Positions 1-5,958 of a stretch of 9,944 nucleotides of DNA are shown piece after piece (within the stretch, counting starts at the first letter, position 1; every line of letters begins with the position of its first letter). The position numbers and the translations under genes were made by a program. The stretch comes from Victivallales bacterium (lineage in GTDB: Bacteria; Verrucomicrobiota; Lentisphaeria; Oligosphaerales; Oligosphaeraceae), in contig JAGCTA010000524.1 in the NCBI GenBank assembly GCA_017963875.1, forward strand, positions 1 to 9,944, in the 5' to 3' direction. The notes beneath the pieces were generated by a model. It was not told the DNA's origin. It did not search any database and saw only the letters and a program-made list of their open reading frames with translations.

Positions 1-105
1 AATGCGGAAGTTCGCAGGGAAAATGCGGAAGTTCGCAGGGAAAATGCGGAAGTTCGCAGGGAAAATGCGGAAGTTCGCAGGGAAAATGCGGAAGTTCGCT
101 CCGAT
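1..105 (+). repeat. 21-bp perfect tandem repeat, at least 4 identical copies plus a degenerate fifth
   Basis: Copies lie at 1-21, 22-42, 43-63 and 64-84 and are identical. The copy at 85-105 matches for its first 15 bases and then diverges, and 106-112 resembles a sixth start. The period equals seven codons and encodes NAEVRRE, so copy number can change without a frameshift. The array runs off the left edge, so the total number is unknown. There are no unique spacers, so this is not a CRISPR array. Confidence 0.95.
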
Positions 106-420
106 AATGCGCAACCTGATATTCCATATAGATTAAAAGAAAAGATTGAGGCATTGAATCGTCATGTTAAAACTGAAATAATTCAGCAAATCATTATTGA
201 ATTATGCCTTTATTGTCCAATGCGGAGGGAAGATCTCATGAGGATTCTTAACCGTAAAGAGCGTACAATACAAAAAATAGTAACTCCTTTACTTGGCAAG
301 GAACTCGACTATCTATATCCGCTGATGCCACACCATCCGCGTCAGGCATACGTCGCGAAGAAAAAAACAGATTCCCAAAATGGAACAGATTCCCAAAATG
401 GGAAAAGCAGAGGACTCTAG
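1..420 (+). CDS. Putative DNA-binding/ATP-binding protein, schlafen AlbA_2 type, C-terminal part (5' end outside window)
   Basis: The frame is open from base 1 to TAG at 418-420, giving about 139 residues of a protein that begins upstream. It starts with NAEVRRE heptads (residues 1-35, the last copy NAEVRSD). A short linker follows, then a winged-helix-like domain (about residues 50-118) ending in a YPLMPHHPRQAYVAKK-like wing. The pattern 'REDLMRILNR..RTIQKIVTPLLGKELDYLYP' matches what I know of the C-terminal helix-turn-helix of proteins with an N-terminal AlbA_2 (schlafen-like) domain, often misnamed RecG-like helicases. The tail holds DSQNGT/DSQNGK repeats. An ATG at 154 exists, but the open frame and repeats upstream make it internal. 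The gene lies 32 bp before a truncated RhuM gene; both families are typical of variable islands. The N-terminal domain is not visible, so the family call rests on the C-terminus only. Confidence 0.7.
   Translation, partial: NAEVRRENAEVRRENAEVRRENAEVRRENAEVRSDNAQPDIPYRLKEKIEALNRHVKTEIIQQIIIELCLYCPMRREDLMRILNRKERTIQKIVTPLLGKELDYLYPLMPHHPRQAYVAKKKTDSQNGTDSQNGKSRGL
366..401 (+). repeat. 18-bp perfect tandem duplication at the C-terminal end of the AlbA-type gene
   Basis: Two identical 18-bp units (366-383 and 384-401) encode DSQNGT and then DSQNGK near the end of the open frame. Like the upstream 21-bp array, the unit is a multiple of three. The same gene therefore carries two independent in-frame slippage sites. 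Confidence 0.9.
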
Positions 421-452
421 GCGTGAATGGCGAAATGCAAATCAAATCTTAG

Positions 453-773
453 ATGCTGATCTTCGAGTCGGAGGATGGGAAGTTTCATATTGAAGTCCGT
501 TTCGAGGACGAAACCGTCTGGCTGACTCAGGCGTTAATTGTTCAATTGTTTGATAGTAGCAAGGCAAATATAAGTGAGCATATTGCCAATATTTTTGCTT
601 CAGGAGAACTAAGCCCCGAGGCAACTGTTCGGAAATTCCGAACAGTTCAGCAAGAGGGAACTCGAATGGTCGAAAGGGAGCGTGATTTCTACAACTTAGA
701 TGTCATTATCTCGGTGGGGTACCGCGTCAACAGTCGTAGGGCGACGCAGTTCCGTCAATGGGCGACCAAGTAG
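453..773 (+). pseudogene. RhuM family protein, truncated to the N-terminal domain
   Basis: The 106-residue product carries the signature of RhuM-family proteins: SEDGKFHIEVRFEDETVWLTQ at the N-terminus, a helix-turn-helix-like SSKANISEHIANIF segment, TVRKFRTVQQEG, and FYNLDVIISVGYRVNSRRATQFRQWATK at the end. Family members are usually about three times longer and continue past the FRQWAT motif. Here a TAG at 771-773 ends the frame, and five bases later the convergent SGNH gene ends, so the C-terminal part is missing rather than frameshifted. The ATG at 453 is the first start after an in-frame TAG at 450-452; no good ribosome binding site precedes it. RhuM function is not well established (the name comes from a Salmonella pathogenicity island), and it is often found in mobile or defence-associated regions. 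A short functional version cannot be excluded. Confidence 0.75.
623..647. repeat. 25-nt perfect palindrome within the RhuM coding sequence
   Basis: Arms of 11 bp (AACTGTTCGGA at 623-633 and its exact complement at 637-647) surround a 3-nt centre. It falls on the codons for the TVRKFRTV motif, which is itself repetitive. It could fold as an 11-bp RNA hairpin or be a symmetric protein-binding site, or it may only reflect codon choice in a conserved motif. Confidence 0.85.
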
Positions 774-778
774 TTTTT

Positions 779-1525
779 TCAGCACTTTTTGAACGTCGCG
801 GGCAGGGAGAGCATCTGGTAGGCCATGGCGAGGGCCATGCGACGATGGCCTTCGGCGCCCGGATGGAGCAGGTCGGTGTCCGCAACATGGAAGAACGGCG
901 CATGGGATGGCGTCAGCGGGTAAAGTCCGCTGATGCTGTTGAGGTCGATGACGGGGACCGCCCAGATATTGCCAGCGTCCTTGATCGCCTGAATGTATTC
1001 GTCGACGTAGAGGCCGATGTCATTCGTGAAGGACTCCTCTGGCTGGATGTTCGTGCCGCCGAAGGTCGCGAAGCCCCTGTGGATAGGTGTCATTAGGACA
1101 ATCTGCTGCAAGGGGAAGGTTTCCTTGAGATAGGCCATGACGATGTTGATGCGTCCGCGGAACGTTGTTTCGTCCATGAGGAAATGCCTGCGCTGCTTGA
1201 CCATGAGGCGTCCGTGCGAATTGACCTCCTCCATGGCGGTCGACCACCATTCGCCCATCGGGACGCCGCCATTAAAGTCATTGGTCCCCGCGAAGATGAA
1301 AATGGCATCGACGTTGTCGCCGTGTTCGTCGTGGAGTTTCTTCGCCTGCCCGAGGATGTCAATCATCCGATGGCCGTTGATGCCGTAGACCAAATGCTCC
1401 AGGCCGAGCCATTCATTAAGGAATTGCCAGTAGTTCTTTTCAGTTCCGACATGCACTTTGTCCGTGATGGAGTCGCCGAGAAACGCGACTTTCTTGCCTG
1501 ACCATTGTGTGTTCTTGAGGTCCAT
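779..1525 (-). CDS. SGNH/GDSL-family hydrolase (probable carbohydrate esterase)
   Basis: The 248-residue protein has the hallmark SGNH blocks: GDSITD at 17-22 with nucleophile Ser19 (block I), a YGINGHRM segment with the block II glycine near 48-51, GTND at 80-83 with the block III asparagine, and DLLHP at 218-222 supplying the catalytic Asp218 and His221 (block V). These enzymes hydrolyse esters, commonly acetyl groups on polysaccharides. ATG at 1525 is chosen because a GGAG lies 6 nt upstream; the longer TTG start at 1537 would overlap that site. No signal peptide or membrane segment is seen, so a cytoplasmic location is likely. The gene follows the GH115-like gene after 21 bp on the same strand, which suggests one operon and a role in removing ester groups from the same oligosaccharides. 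The substrate is not determinable. Its 3' end meets the truncated RhuM gene. Confidence 0.88.
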   Translation of the reverse strand: MDLKNTQWSGKKVAFLGDSITDKVHVGTEKNYWQFLNEWLGLEHLVYGINGHRMIDILGQAKKLHDEHGDNVDAIFIFAGTNDFNGGVPMGEWWSTAMEEVNSHGRLMVKQRRHFLMDETTFRGRINIVMAYLKETFPLQQIVLMTPIHRGFATFGGTNIQPEESFTNDIGLYVDEYIQAIKDAGNIWAVPVIDLNSISGLYPLTPSHAPFFHVADTDLLHPGAEGHRRMALAMAYQMLSLPATFKKC

Positions 1526-1531
1526 GTTAGT

Positions 1532-1535
1532 CTCC
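1532..1535 (-). promoter_or_regulatory. Ribosome binding site deciding the start of the SGNH hydrolase
   Basis: GGAG on the minus strand lies 6 nt before ATG 1525, and between the stop codon of the upstream GH115-like gene and that ATG. It argues against the TTG start at 1537. Confidence 0.7.
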
Positions 1536-1546
1536 AATAGATTGAT

Positions 1547-3517
1547 TTATCTTTTGTTTTCAAGAAGTTGTTCCAATATCTTGAGTACTTGGCGGTAGTC
1601 GATCTTTACGCAACCGTCGTACCAATGGCGGAATTCTCCAGAAAGGTATTCTGGAATGGCGGCTTCGTATTCCTTTAATGCTTCCTGGGCGGCCAGAAGA
1701 TGGTTTGGAATCGCGTCATCGTCGCCGTTTTGGAAGGAGCAAAGGGCCTGAAGGCACTCGTGTTCGCAACGACAGAAGCAGCGATTCAATGTGGCAGGAT
1801 AGGTGAGTTGCGCATAGAGGAAGCCAGCCTCGGACGGTGGCAACGTTGGCTGAAGTTCCAAACACTTCTTCTGCACACGCGCCATGCTCTCCTCTTGACT
1901 TTGCAAAAGGATGAGATGCGCGTCTGTGTCGCTGGTGTCGGGGAACATATCCGAAAGCGAATCAAGAAAGATGCCTTTCGATGTGTTGCCCTTCGACGAT
2001 TCTCTGTTGCCTGAGAGGATTGCGTTGAGAGCGCGGATGCTTCTTGAAAAGAGCAGTCCGTCGTTGCAGACGGCGATTCCCCTGGAGTTCTTTTCGTAAG
2101 CGTCAAAATAGTCGATGTAGCACTGCTGGATTTCCTTTTGATTGGTGGAAAAATGCTCATGCACCCATCGTTCAAGGAATGTCTCTGGGATAAAATCATC
2201 TGGATTCAATGTGATTTTTGCGGTCGCTGTTAGGCCGTAGATGAATTCACGGATGTTCGACGCATTGAAGATGGCGTATTGGAGTTTCCTCGTCGCCATT
2301 GCGGTTGTAAGCAACTTGTAATAGTCTCGAACGCCGATGGCCTGTGCAAGATGCGTTCCGACGATAATCGCATGATGGCTGTATATTCCGTATGCTGCGC
2401 CTGGCTGGTTTGGTGACAGGAAGAAATCATCTTGGAGGCGCCATCCTGCGCAGTTGTCTGAGAAGACCGTGATGACTTTGGGTGGAATGTCCAGAAGTCC
2501 CATAAGGCTGAACAGGGAGCCTTCCCCCCATAGCGTGGTGGAGAAAACGGCATTCTTGTCCCCAGTAATATCCCATACCATCTGCTGCTGTTCACGGATG
2601 GCGTTGGAGATGACCGCAGCGCGTTCGGCGTCTCCTTCTGGGGCGGCGCCTGCCTCCCAGAACGGTTTGTCGCCGCGTCCTCGCAATCCAAGTTGCCAGA
2701 TGACTTCTGGGTATTTTGTCCATCGCCTTATGGAATCACGCCAGACCTCACGCAAAGCGTCTGGTTCGGAAAAATAGGAAAAGCTGTGAGATTCGCCTCT
2801 CGCCTGCCAATAGTTGTCAAAGCCGAATGCGCTGACGCCGAGCGGTTCCACATGGTGCATGGTGAGTATGAATCCACGATTTGAGAACTCCTCCAGCAGC
2901 ATTTCCTCCTCTGAGTTTCGAATATCGACGAAACTGGCGGGGATGGCGAGATTATAGCCCATGCGCAACAGGGTCGAAGCCACTCTGCGTACGGTGTTTC
3001 GTGAGATGACAGTATGGTAATAGCGGTAGGAGGTATGGCGCGGACCGCCGATTTCCCAGCCTGTCAATAAATCCTCGTCATTGATAAATACCCCTCGGTA
3101 GCGAATGGCAGGATTGCCGACGGAACGCTGAATATCGGGCCAGCAGGGATTGTCCAGCCGTCGGATGGGCAACTGGCTCCAGAGGAAACTTGGGCTGACA
3201 TGCAGGAAATCAGATGAGAAGGCATAGATGCCATAGATGGTGCCACGGGTATCCGAACCGTCAATGAAAAGCAGATTTCCCTTTTCCGAGTGAAGACGGT
3301 AGTTTTCAATGGCGTTGGAGGGAAATTCCTCAGGTATAATGCGGATGATGATGCCATTGACTGCAGGCGGAGCGGGGATAATTTTCGTCTCCGTCAGACC
3401 GCCTGTGACGGCAAATATATCCTGTGCAAGATCTTGCGCTGCAAGACTCAATGGGATGGAGTTTTTGTCCTGGACATAAAATTCCATTGAGGATGAAAGG
3501 ATAAAGGGATTATTCAT
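1547..3517 (-). CDS. Glycoside hydrolase family 115-like protein (alpha-glucuronidase type)
   Basis: The 656-residue protein resembles GH115, whose known members remove (4-O-methyl)glucuronic acid from xylan. An alpha/beta N-terminal part ends in GTIYGIYAFS. The barrel begins with RYRGVFINDEDLLTGW (139 onward), followed by TMHHVEP (about 219-225), GLRGRGD (277-283), FSDNCAGW (351-358), GIYSHH (376-381) and FNASNIREF (417-424). These sit in the order and spacing expected for GH115, but several motifs are divergent. A helical C-terminal part follows. It is shorter than many GH115 enzymes, which carry an extra C-terminal domain. ATG 3517 is preferred; a TTG at 3547 in frame would add ten residues, and neither has a convincing ribosome binding site. 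No signal peptide is seen, so action in the cytoplasm on imported oligosaccharides is inferred. It is the first gene of a pair with the SGNH esterase. A related but different glycosidase specificity is possible. Confidence 0.68.
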   Translation of the reverse strand: MNNPFILSSSMEFYVQDKNSIPLSLAAQDLAQDIFAVTGGLTETKIIPAPPAVNGIIIRIIPEEFPSNAIENYRLHSEKGNLLFIDGSDTRGTIYGIYAFSSDFLHVSPSFLWSQLPIRRLDNPCWPDIQRSVGNPAIRYRGVFINDEDLLTGWEIGGPRHTSYRYYHTVISRNTVRRVASTLLRMGYNLAIPASFVDIRNSEEEMLLEEFSNRGFILTMHHVEPLGVSAFGFDNYWQARGESHSFSYFSEPDALREVWRDSIRRWTKYPEVIWQLGLRGRGDKPFWEAGAAPEGDAERAAVISNAIREQQQMVWDITGDKNAVFSTTLWGEGSLFSLMGLLDIPPKVITVFSDNCAGWRLQDDFFLSPNQPGAAYGIYSHHAIIVGTHLAQAIGVRDYYKLLTTAMATRKLQYAIFNASNIREFIYGLTATAKITLNPDDFIPETFLERWVHEHFSTNQKEIQQCYIDYFDAYEKNSRGIAVCNDGLLFSRSIRALNAILSGNRESSKGNTSKGIFLDSLSDMFPDTSDTDAHLILLQSQEESMARVQKKCLELQPTLPPSEAGFLYAQLTYPATLNRCFCRCEHECLQALCSFQNGDDDAIPNHLLAAQEALKEYEAAIPEYLSGEFRHWYDGCVKIDYRQVLKILEQLLENKR

Positions 3518-3567
3518 GAAGTTCAGATGGTTTTGGCGTGAGTGCAAAAAGTGATTTCACCAGCATC

Positions 3568-3762
3568 ATTTTTGCAATGCTCTATTCCCCATGAGGATAG
3601 GTTCGACCTCTCCAAGGTCGGAATGCTTTCAGTTCGGCTTCCCCAGGTTTCGCTTTGCTCAACCTAGGGTTACTGATATTTGACCCATTCGGGGGCTTTG
3701 CACAGTCTCGTTGGCCTGTACAATTACCGCCCCTCAAGGGGAATAGAGCGTTTTGCAAAAAT
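3568..3762. repeat. 195-bp element closed by a long imperfect inverted repeat (MITE-like or structured RNA)
   Basis: The ends pair extensively: 3568-3577 with 3753-3762 (10 bp), 3579-3590 with 3738-3749 (12 bp), and 3592-3596 with 3732-3736 (5 bp), giving 27 paired positions with small internal loops. Inside are further hairpins: 3604-3609 with 3615-3620 (6 bp, 5-nt loop, extendable by a wobble pair) and 3645-3649 with 3661-3665, extended across one mismatch by 3641-3643 with 3667-3669. No conserved protein is encoded. The internal hairpin with a GAGCAAAGCGAA-type loop (minus strand) resembles dispersed intergenic repeats I recall from Bacteroidota and Planctomycetes genomes, which favours a mobile or REP-like repeat. 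A structured RNA is the alternative. It lies between the GH115-like gene and the tRNA gene, and its right end touches the tRNA terminator. No target-site duplication is visible. Confidence 0.7.
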
Positions 3763-3792
3763 ACCGCTCGAGCGTAACGCCCCAGCGGTATT
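3760..3792 (-). terminator. Rho-independent terminator for tRNA-Gly
   Basis: On the minus strand a 9-bp stem (AATACCGCT at 3792-3784 with AGCGGTATT at 3768-3760) and a 15-nt loop are followed directly by TTT, giving a run of five T that includes the stem end. It starts 37 nt downstream of the tRNA CCA end. The T run overlaps the first bases of the inverted-repeat element. Confidence 0.6.
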
Positions 3793-3828
3793 CTGAATGA
3801 AAGTCTTGTGATAGACTCCTGAAACAAA

Positions 3829-3902
3829 TGGAGCGGGCGAAGGGAGTCGAACCCTCCTAGCCAGCTTGGGAAGCTGGAGCATTACCGATATGCTACGCCC
3901 GC
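3829..3902 (-). tRNA. tRNA-Gly (anticodon CCC)
   Basis: Read on the minus strand, the 74-nt gene folds as a full cloverleaf. The 7-bp acceptor stem is GCGGGCG/CGCCCGC, the D stem GCAT/ATGC encloses ATCGGTA, the anticodon stem CCAGC/GCTGG encloses TTCCCAA, there is a 4-nt variable loop, and the T arm has the loop TTCGACT. The anticodon is CCC, reading GGG glycine codons. The discriminator base is T and the CCA end is encoded. A promoter and a terminator flank it, so it is probably transcribed alone. tRNA genes are common integration sites, but I see no copy of its 3' end elsewhere in the window. Confidence 0.95.
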
Positions 3903-4149
3903 GTTCTAAACGGCATTTAATATAATGGAATTGAAAAAATCCGCAAGTGCCTTTTCGTATTTTTACAAAAAAACGTCTTTTCAACTTGTTTTAAAGATAT
4001 GTCCATGTAACTTATGCAAGGTAGAAGACATTTGTTTCAGAAAACGTTGTCCATGGCTAAGCGATATGGCGATGTCTTGATTGTTCGAGCATGGGTAGGG
4101 GGCGAATGGATGTGCACGCTATATCCCTAGATACGATACGGTTCGGAAA
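3903..4149. other. Divergent intergenic region between tRNA-Gly and folP
   Basis: Apart from the tRNA promoter, this 247-bp AT-rich gap must hold the folP promoter. A weak candidate on the plus strand is TTGTTT (3986-3991), 16 nt, then TAACTT (4008-4013), leaving a leader of about 130 nt. A 25-codon open frame (4053-4130) sits in that leader. No riboswitch was recognised. folP has no clear Shine-Dalgarno site. Confidence 0.35.
3919..3946 (-). promoter_or_regulatory. Candidate sigma-70-type promoter of tRNA-Gly
   Basis: On the minus strand TTGCGG (3946-3941) is separated by 16 nt from TATATT (3924-3919), which lies 16 nt before the first tRNA base. The positions suit initiation about 8 nt upstream of the mature 5' end. 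Confidence 0.5.
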
Positions 4150-4989
4150 ATGAAATATACATTCAGGTTCAAAGACAAATCAATGACGCTTGGGGAGGAC
4201 CCCCGAATGATGGGCATTGTCAATGTCACGCCTGATTCATTCTATGATGGCGGTCGCCATGACGCGGTCGGGGCGGCTGTCGAATACGCGCTTAAACTGA
4301 TTGGAGAGGGCGCGGACATCATTGATGTCGGCGGGGAATCGACGCGTCCTGGGCACGAACCAGTGGACGAGGAGACAGAATGCTCACGAGTCGTTCCCGT
4401 CATCAGGGAATTGCGCCGACAGACGGACATCCCGATCAGTGTCGATACCATGAAAACGCGTGTCGCAGAAGCGGCCCTTGACGCTGGTGCCGACATTCTC
4501 AACGACGTGACGGGGCTGCATCTGGAGATGACAGAAAAACATGCTCTGCTGAGGCAGTACGGTGCAGGATGCGTCGTCATGCATTGGCAAGAGCGTCCCG
4601 CAGGCTGCGGAGACACCTCTTATGTCGATTGGGTGGTCAGATACCTGGACGAAACCGTCAATGCCGCCGTCGTGGCGACTGGGCTTGACAGAGACCATTT
4701 CATGGTCGATCCTGGCATCGGCTTTTCCAAGAGCGACGATGAGAACCTTCGTCTGCTTGCGCATATCGACAGGCTTCACGACACGAGGACGCCTGTGCTG
4801 CTTGGCATTTCGCGAAAGTCGTTCATAGGGCGGCTGGCGAAAATAGAATCTCCAGACGACCGTCTGTTTGGAACGGCTGGCGTTACGGCGGTCGGGGCGT
4901 GGCTTGGCGTCGAGGTTCATCGCGTCCATGACGTCGCCGCAATGCGGCAGGCGGCTCAGATGGCCATGGCCATTGCAAGGTACACTTAA
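4150..4989 (+). CDS. folP: Dihydropteroate synthase
   Basis: The enzyme joins p-aminobenzoate to 6-hydroxymethyl-7,8-dihydropterin pyrophosphate, giving dihydropteroate in folate synthesis; it is the sulfonamide target. The 279-residue length is normal for the family. All the pterin-binding barrel signatures are present: GIVNVTPDSFYDGG at 22-35, DVGGESTRPG at 59-68, SVDT at 97-100, NDV at 118-120, MH at 144-145, DPGIGF at 187-192, GISRKSFIG at 219-227 and RVHDV at 258-262. The protein is cytosolic. It is the first gene of a three-gene run; the gap to cdaA is 66 bp. The folP-cdaA neighbourhood recurs in several bacterial phyla. Confidence 0.97.
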   Translation: MKYTFRFKDKSMTLGEDPRMMGIVNVTPDSFYDGGRHDAVGAAVEYALKLIGEGADIIDVGGESTRPGHEPVDEETECSRVVPVIRELRRQTDIPISVDTMKTRVAEAALDAGADILNDVTGLHLEMTEKHALLRQYGAGCVVMHWQERPAGCGDTSYVDWVVRYLDETVNAAVVATGLDRDHFMVDPGIGFSKSDDENLRLLAHIDRLHDTRTPVLLGISRKSFIGRLAKIESPDDRLFGTAGVTAVGAWLGVEVHRVHDVAAMRQAAQMAMAIARYT

Positions 4990-5055
4990 GGACAACGTGC
5001 CCTTTCCTCATGAATGCGGGGGACAAATCCGTAACTTTAAAAACAAGAAACAAGG

Positions 5056-5958
5056 ATGGAATTTTCCGAAGTCATTAGAAATATCATTGAAATCGCCGCA
5101 TTGACGGTGATGTACTTCTACATTCTGCGCGTTCTGCGTGGGACACGCGGACTGATGTTGCTCATCACCGTCGTTGTGTTTCTTGCTTTATTGTGGCTGT
5201 TGGCCAATTATTTTTCCTTGCCCGTCCTGCTGTGGATTCTTGAAAAACTGCTGGGGTTCATGCCGCTTTTCATCATCGTGATATTCAAGCAGGAAATACG
5301 CAGAATTCTAACGGCACTTCAGATGGGTAGTGTTCGTGCGCGGCGTATGCTTGCGCCGAAGGCCGACCATCCGCAGGCGGCGTTGCTCCTGCCAGTCATT
5401 GAACATCTCCATAGTAACCGCGAGGGGAACCCCGTCGGGGCTCTCATAGCCATCGAGCAGTCTGTCGGGCTTGAGTCATGGAGCGTCACTGGCTCCATGA
5501 TTGGCGCGAAACTGCATGAGGAGGACAAGTTGCTGGAGACTATATTCTTCGAGGGAAGTCCGCTTCATGACGGTGGTGTCATCATAAGGAAGATGGAAAT
5601 TCTCGCGGCGGCATGCACATTCCCCTTGAGCACGGAACGAGACGATGGCGATGTCGTGTATGGCATGAGGCACAAGGCGGCATTGGGACTTTCCGAGCAA
5701 AGTGATGCCGTTGTCATTGTGGTTTCAGAGGAAACAGGGGCCGTCAGTCTTGCTTATAATGGCAAAATGGAGCGCATGTCGGACTTGGAGCAACTTCGCA
5801 GAAAACTCAATTCTCTGCTCCAGCCGCTGCGGATATCGGAGAGCAGGGGACTGATTGGCGGAACAATTCGTTTCGGCTACTGGATCTGGAGTCATGTACG
5901 CAAAGGATTTGCCAATCTGTTGTTGATAAAACGTCATTTCACCGATAAGTCAAAATGA
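5056..5958 (+). CDS. cdaA: Membrane-bound diadenylate cyclase CdaA, with variant active-site motifs
   Basis: CdaA makes the second messenger c-di-AMP from two ATP. The 300-residue protein has three predicted membrane helices (about 11-28, 33-51, 57-77), a FKQEIRRIL link, then a DAC domain (about 105-255) with NPVGALIAIE, FFEGSPLHDGG, YGMRHKAALGLSEQSDAVVIVVSEETG and a following YNGKM. This layout and length are typical of CdaA. The canonical DGA motif reads DGG (172-174) and the canonical RHR reads RHK (205-207). The metal-binding aspartate and the histidine are kept, so activity is plausible but not assured. AAGG lies directly before the ATG, a poor Shine-Dalgarno placement. The stop overlaps the start of the cdaR-like gene by 4 nt, which indicates translational coupling. 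Confidence 0.94.
   Translation: MEFSEVIRNIIEIAALTVMYFYILRVLRGTRGLMLLITVVVFLALLWLLANYFSLPVLLWILEKLLGFMPLFIIVIFKQEIRRILTALQMGSVRARRMLAPKADHPQAALLLPVIEHLHSNREGNPVGALIAIEQSVGLESWSVTGSMIGAKLHEEDKLLETIFFEGSPLHDGGVIIRKMEILAAACTFPLSTERDDGDVVYGMRHKAALGLSEQSDAVVIVVSEETGAVSLAYNGKMERMSDLEQLRRKLNSLLQPLRISESRGLIGGTIRFGYWIWSHVRKGFANLLLIKRHFTDKSK

Noticed and set aside
1..105. CRISPR array
   Set aside because: The 21-bp units are contiguous with no unique spacers and are in frame with a coding sequence.
758..1501. Plus-strand open frames of about 110 residues opposite the SGNH gene
   Set aside because: They are antisense to a gene with full catalytic motifs and their products match nothing recognisable.
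3568..3762. 6S RNA as a firm call
   Set aside because: Size and rod shape fit, but I cannot align the conserved central bubble with confidence and the repeat-like internal hairpin argues for a dispersed element.
3829..3902. tRNA-Gly as attachment site of an integrated island
   Set aside because: No duplicate of the tRNA 3' end and no integrase gene occur in the window.
3582..3984. Minus-strand open frames of 81 and 86 residues across the inverted-repeat element and the tRNA gene
   Set aside because: They cover a hairpin element, a terminator and a tRNA gene and have no family signature; such frames in repeats are often misannotated as proteins.
4384..4995. Minus-strand frame of 203 residues opposite folP
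   Set aside because: It is an antisense shadow of a complete dihydropteroate synthase.
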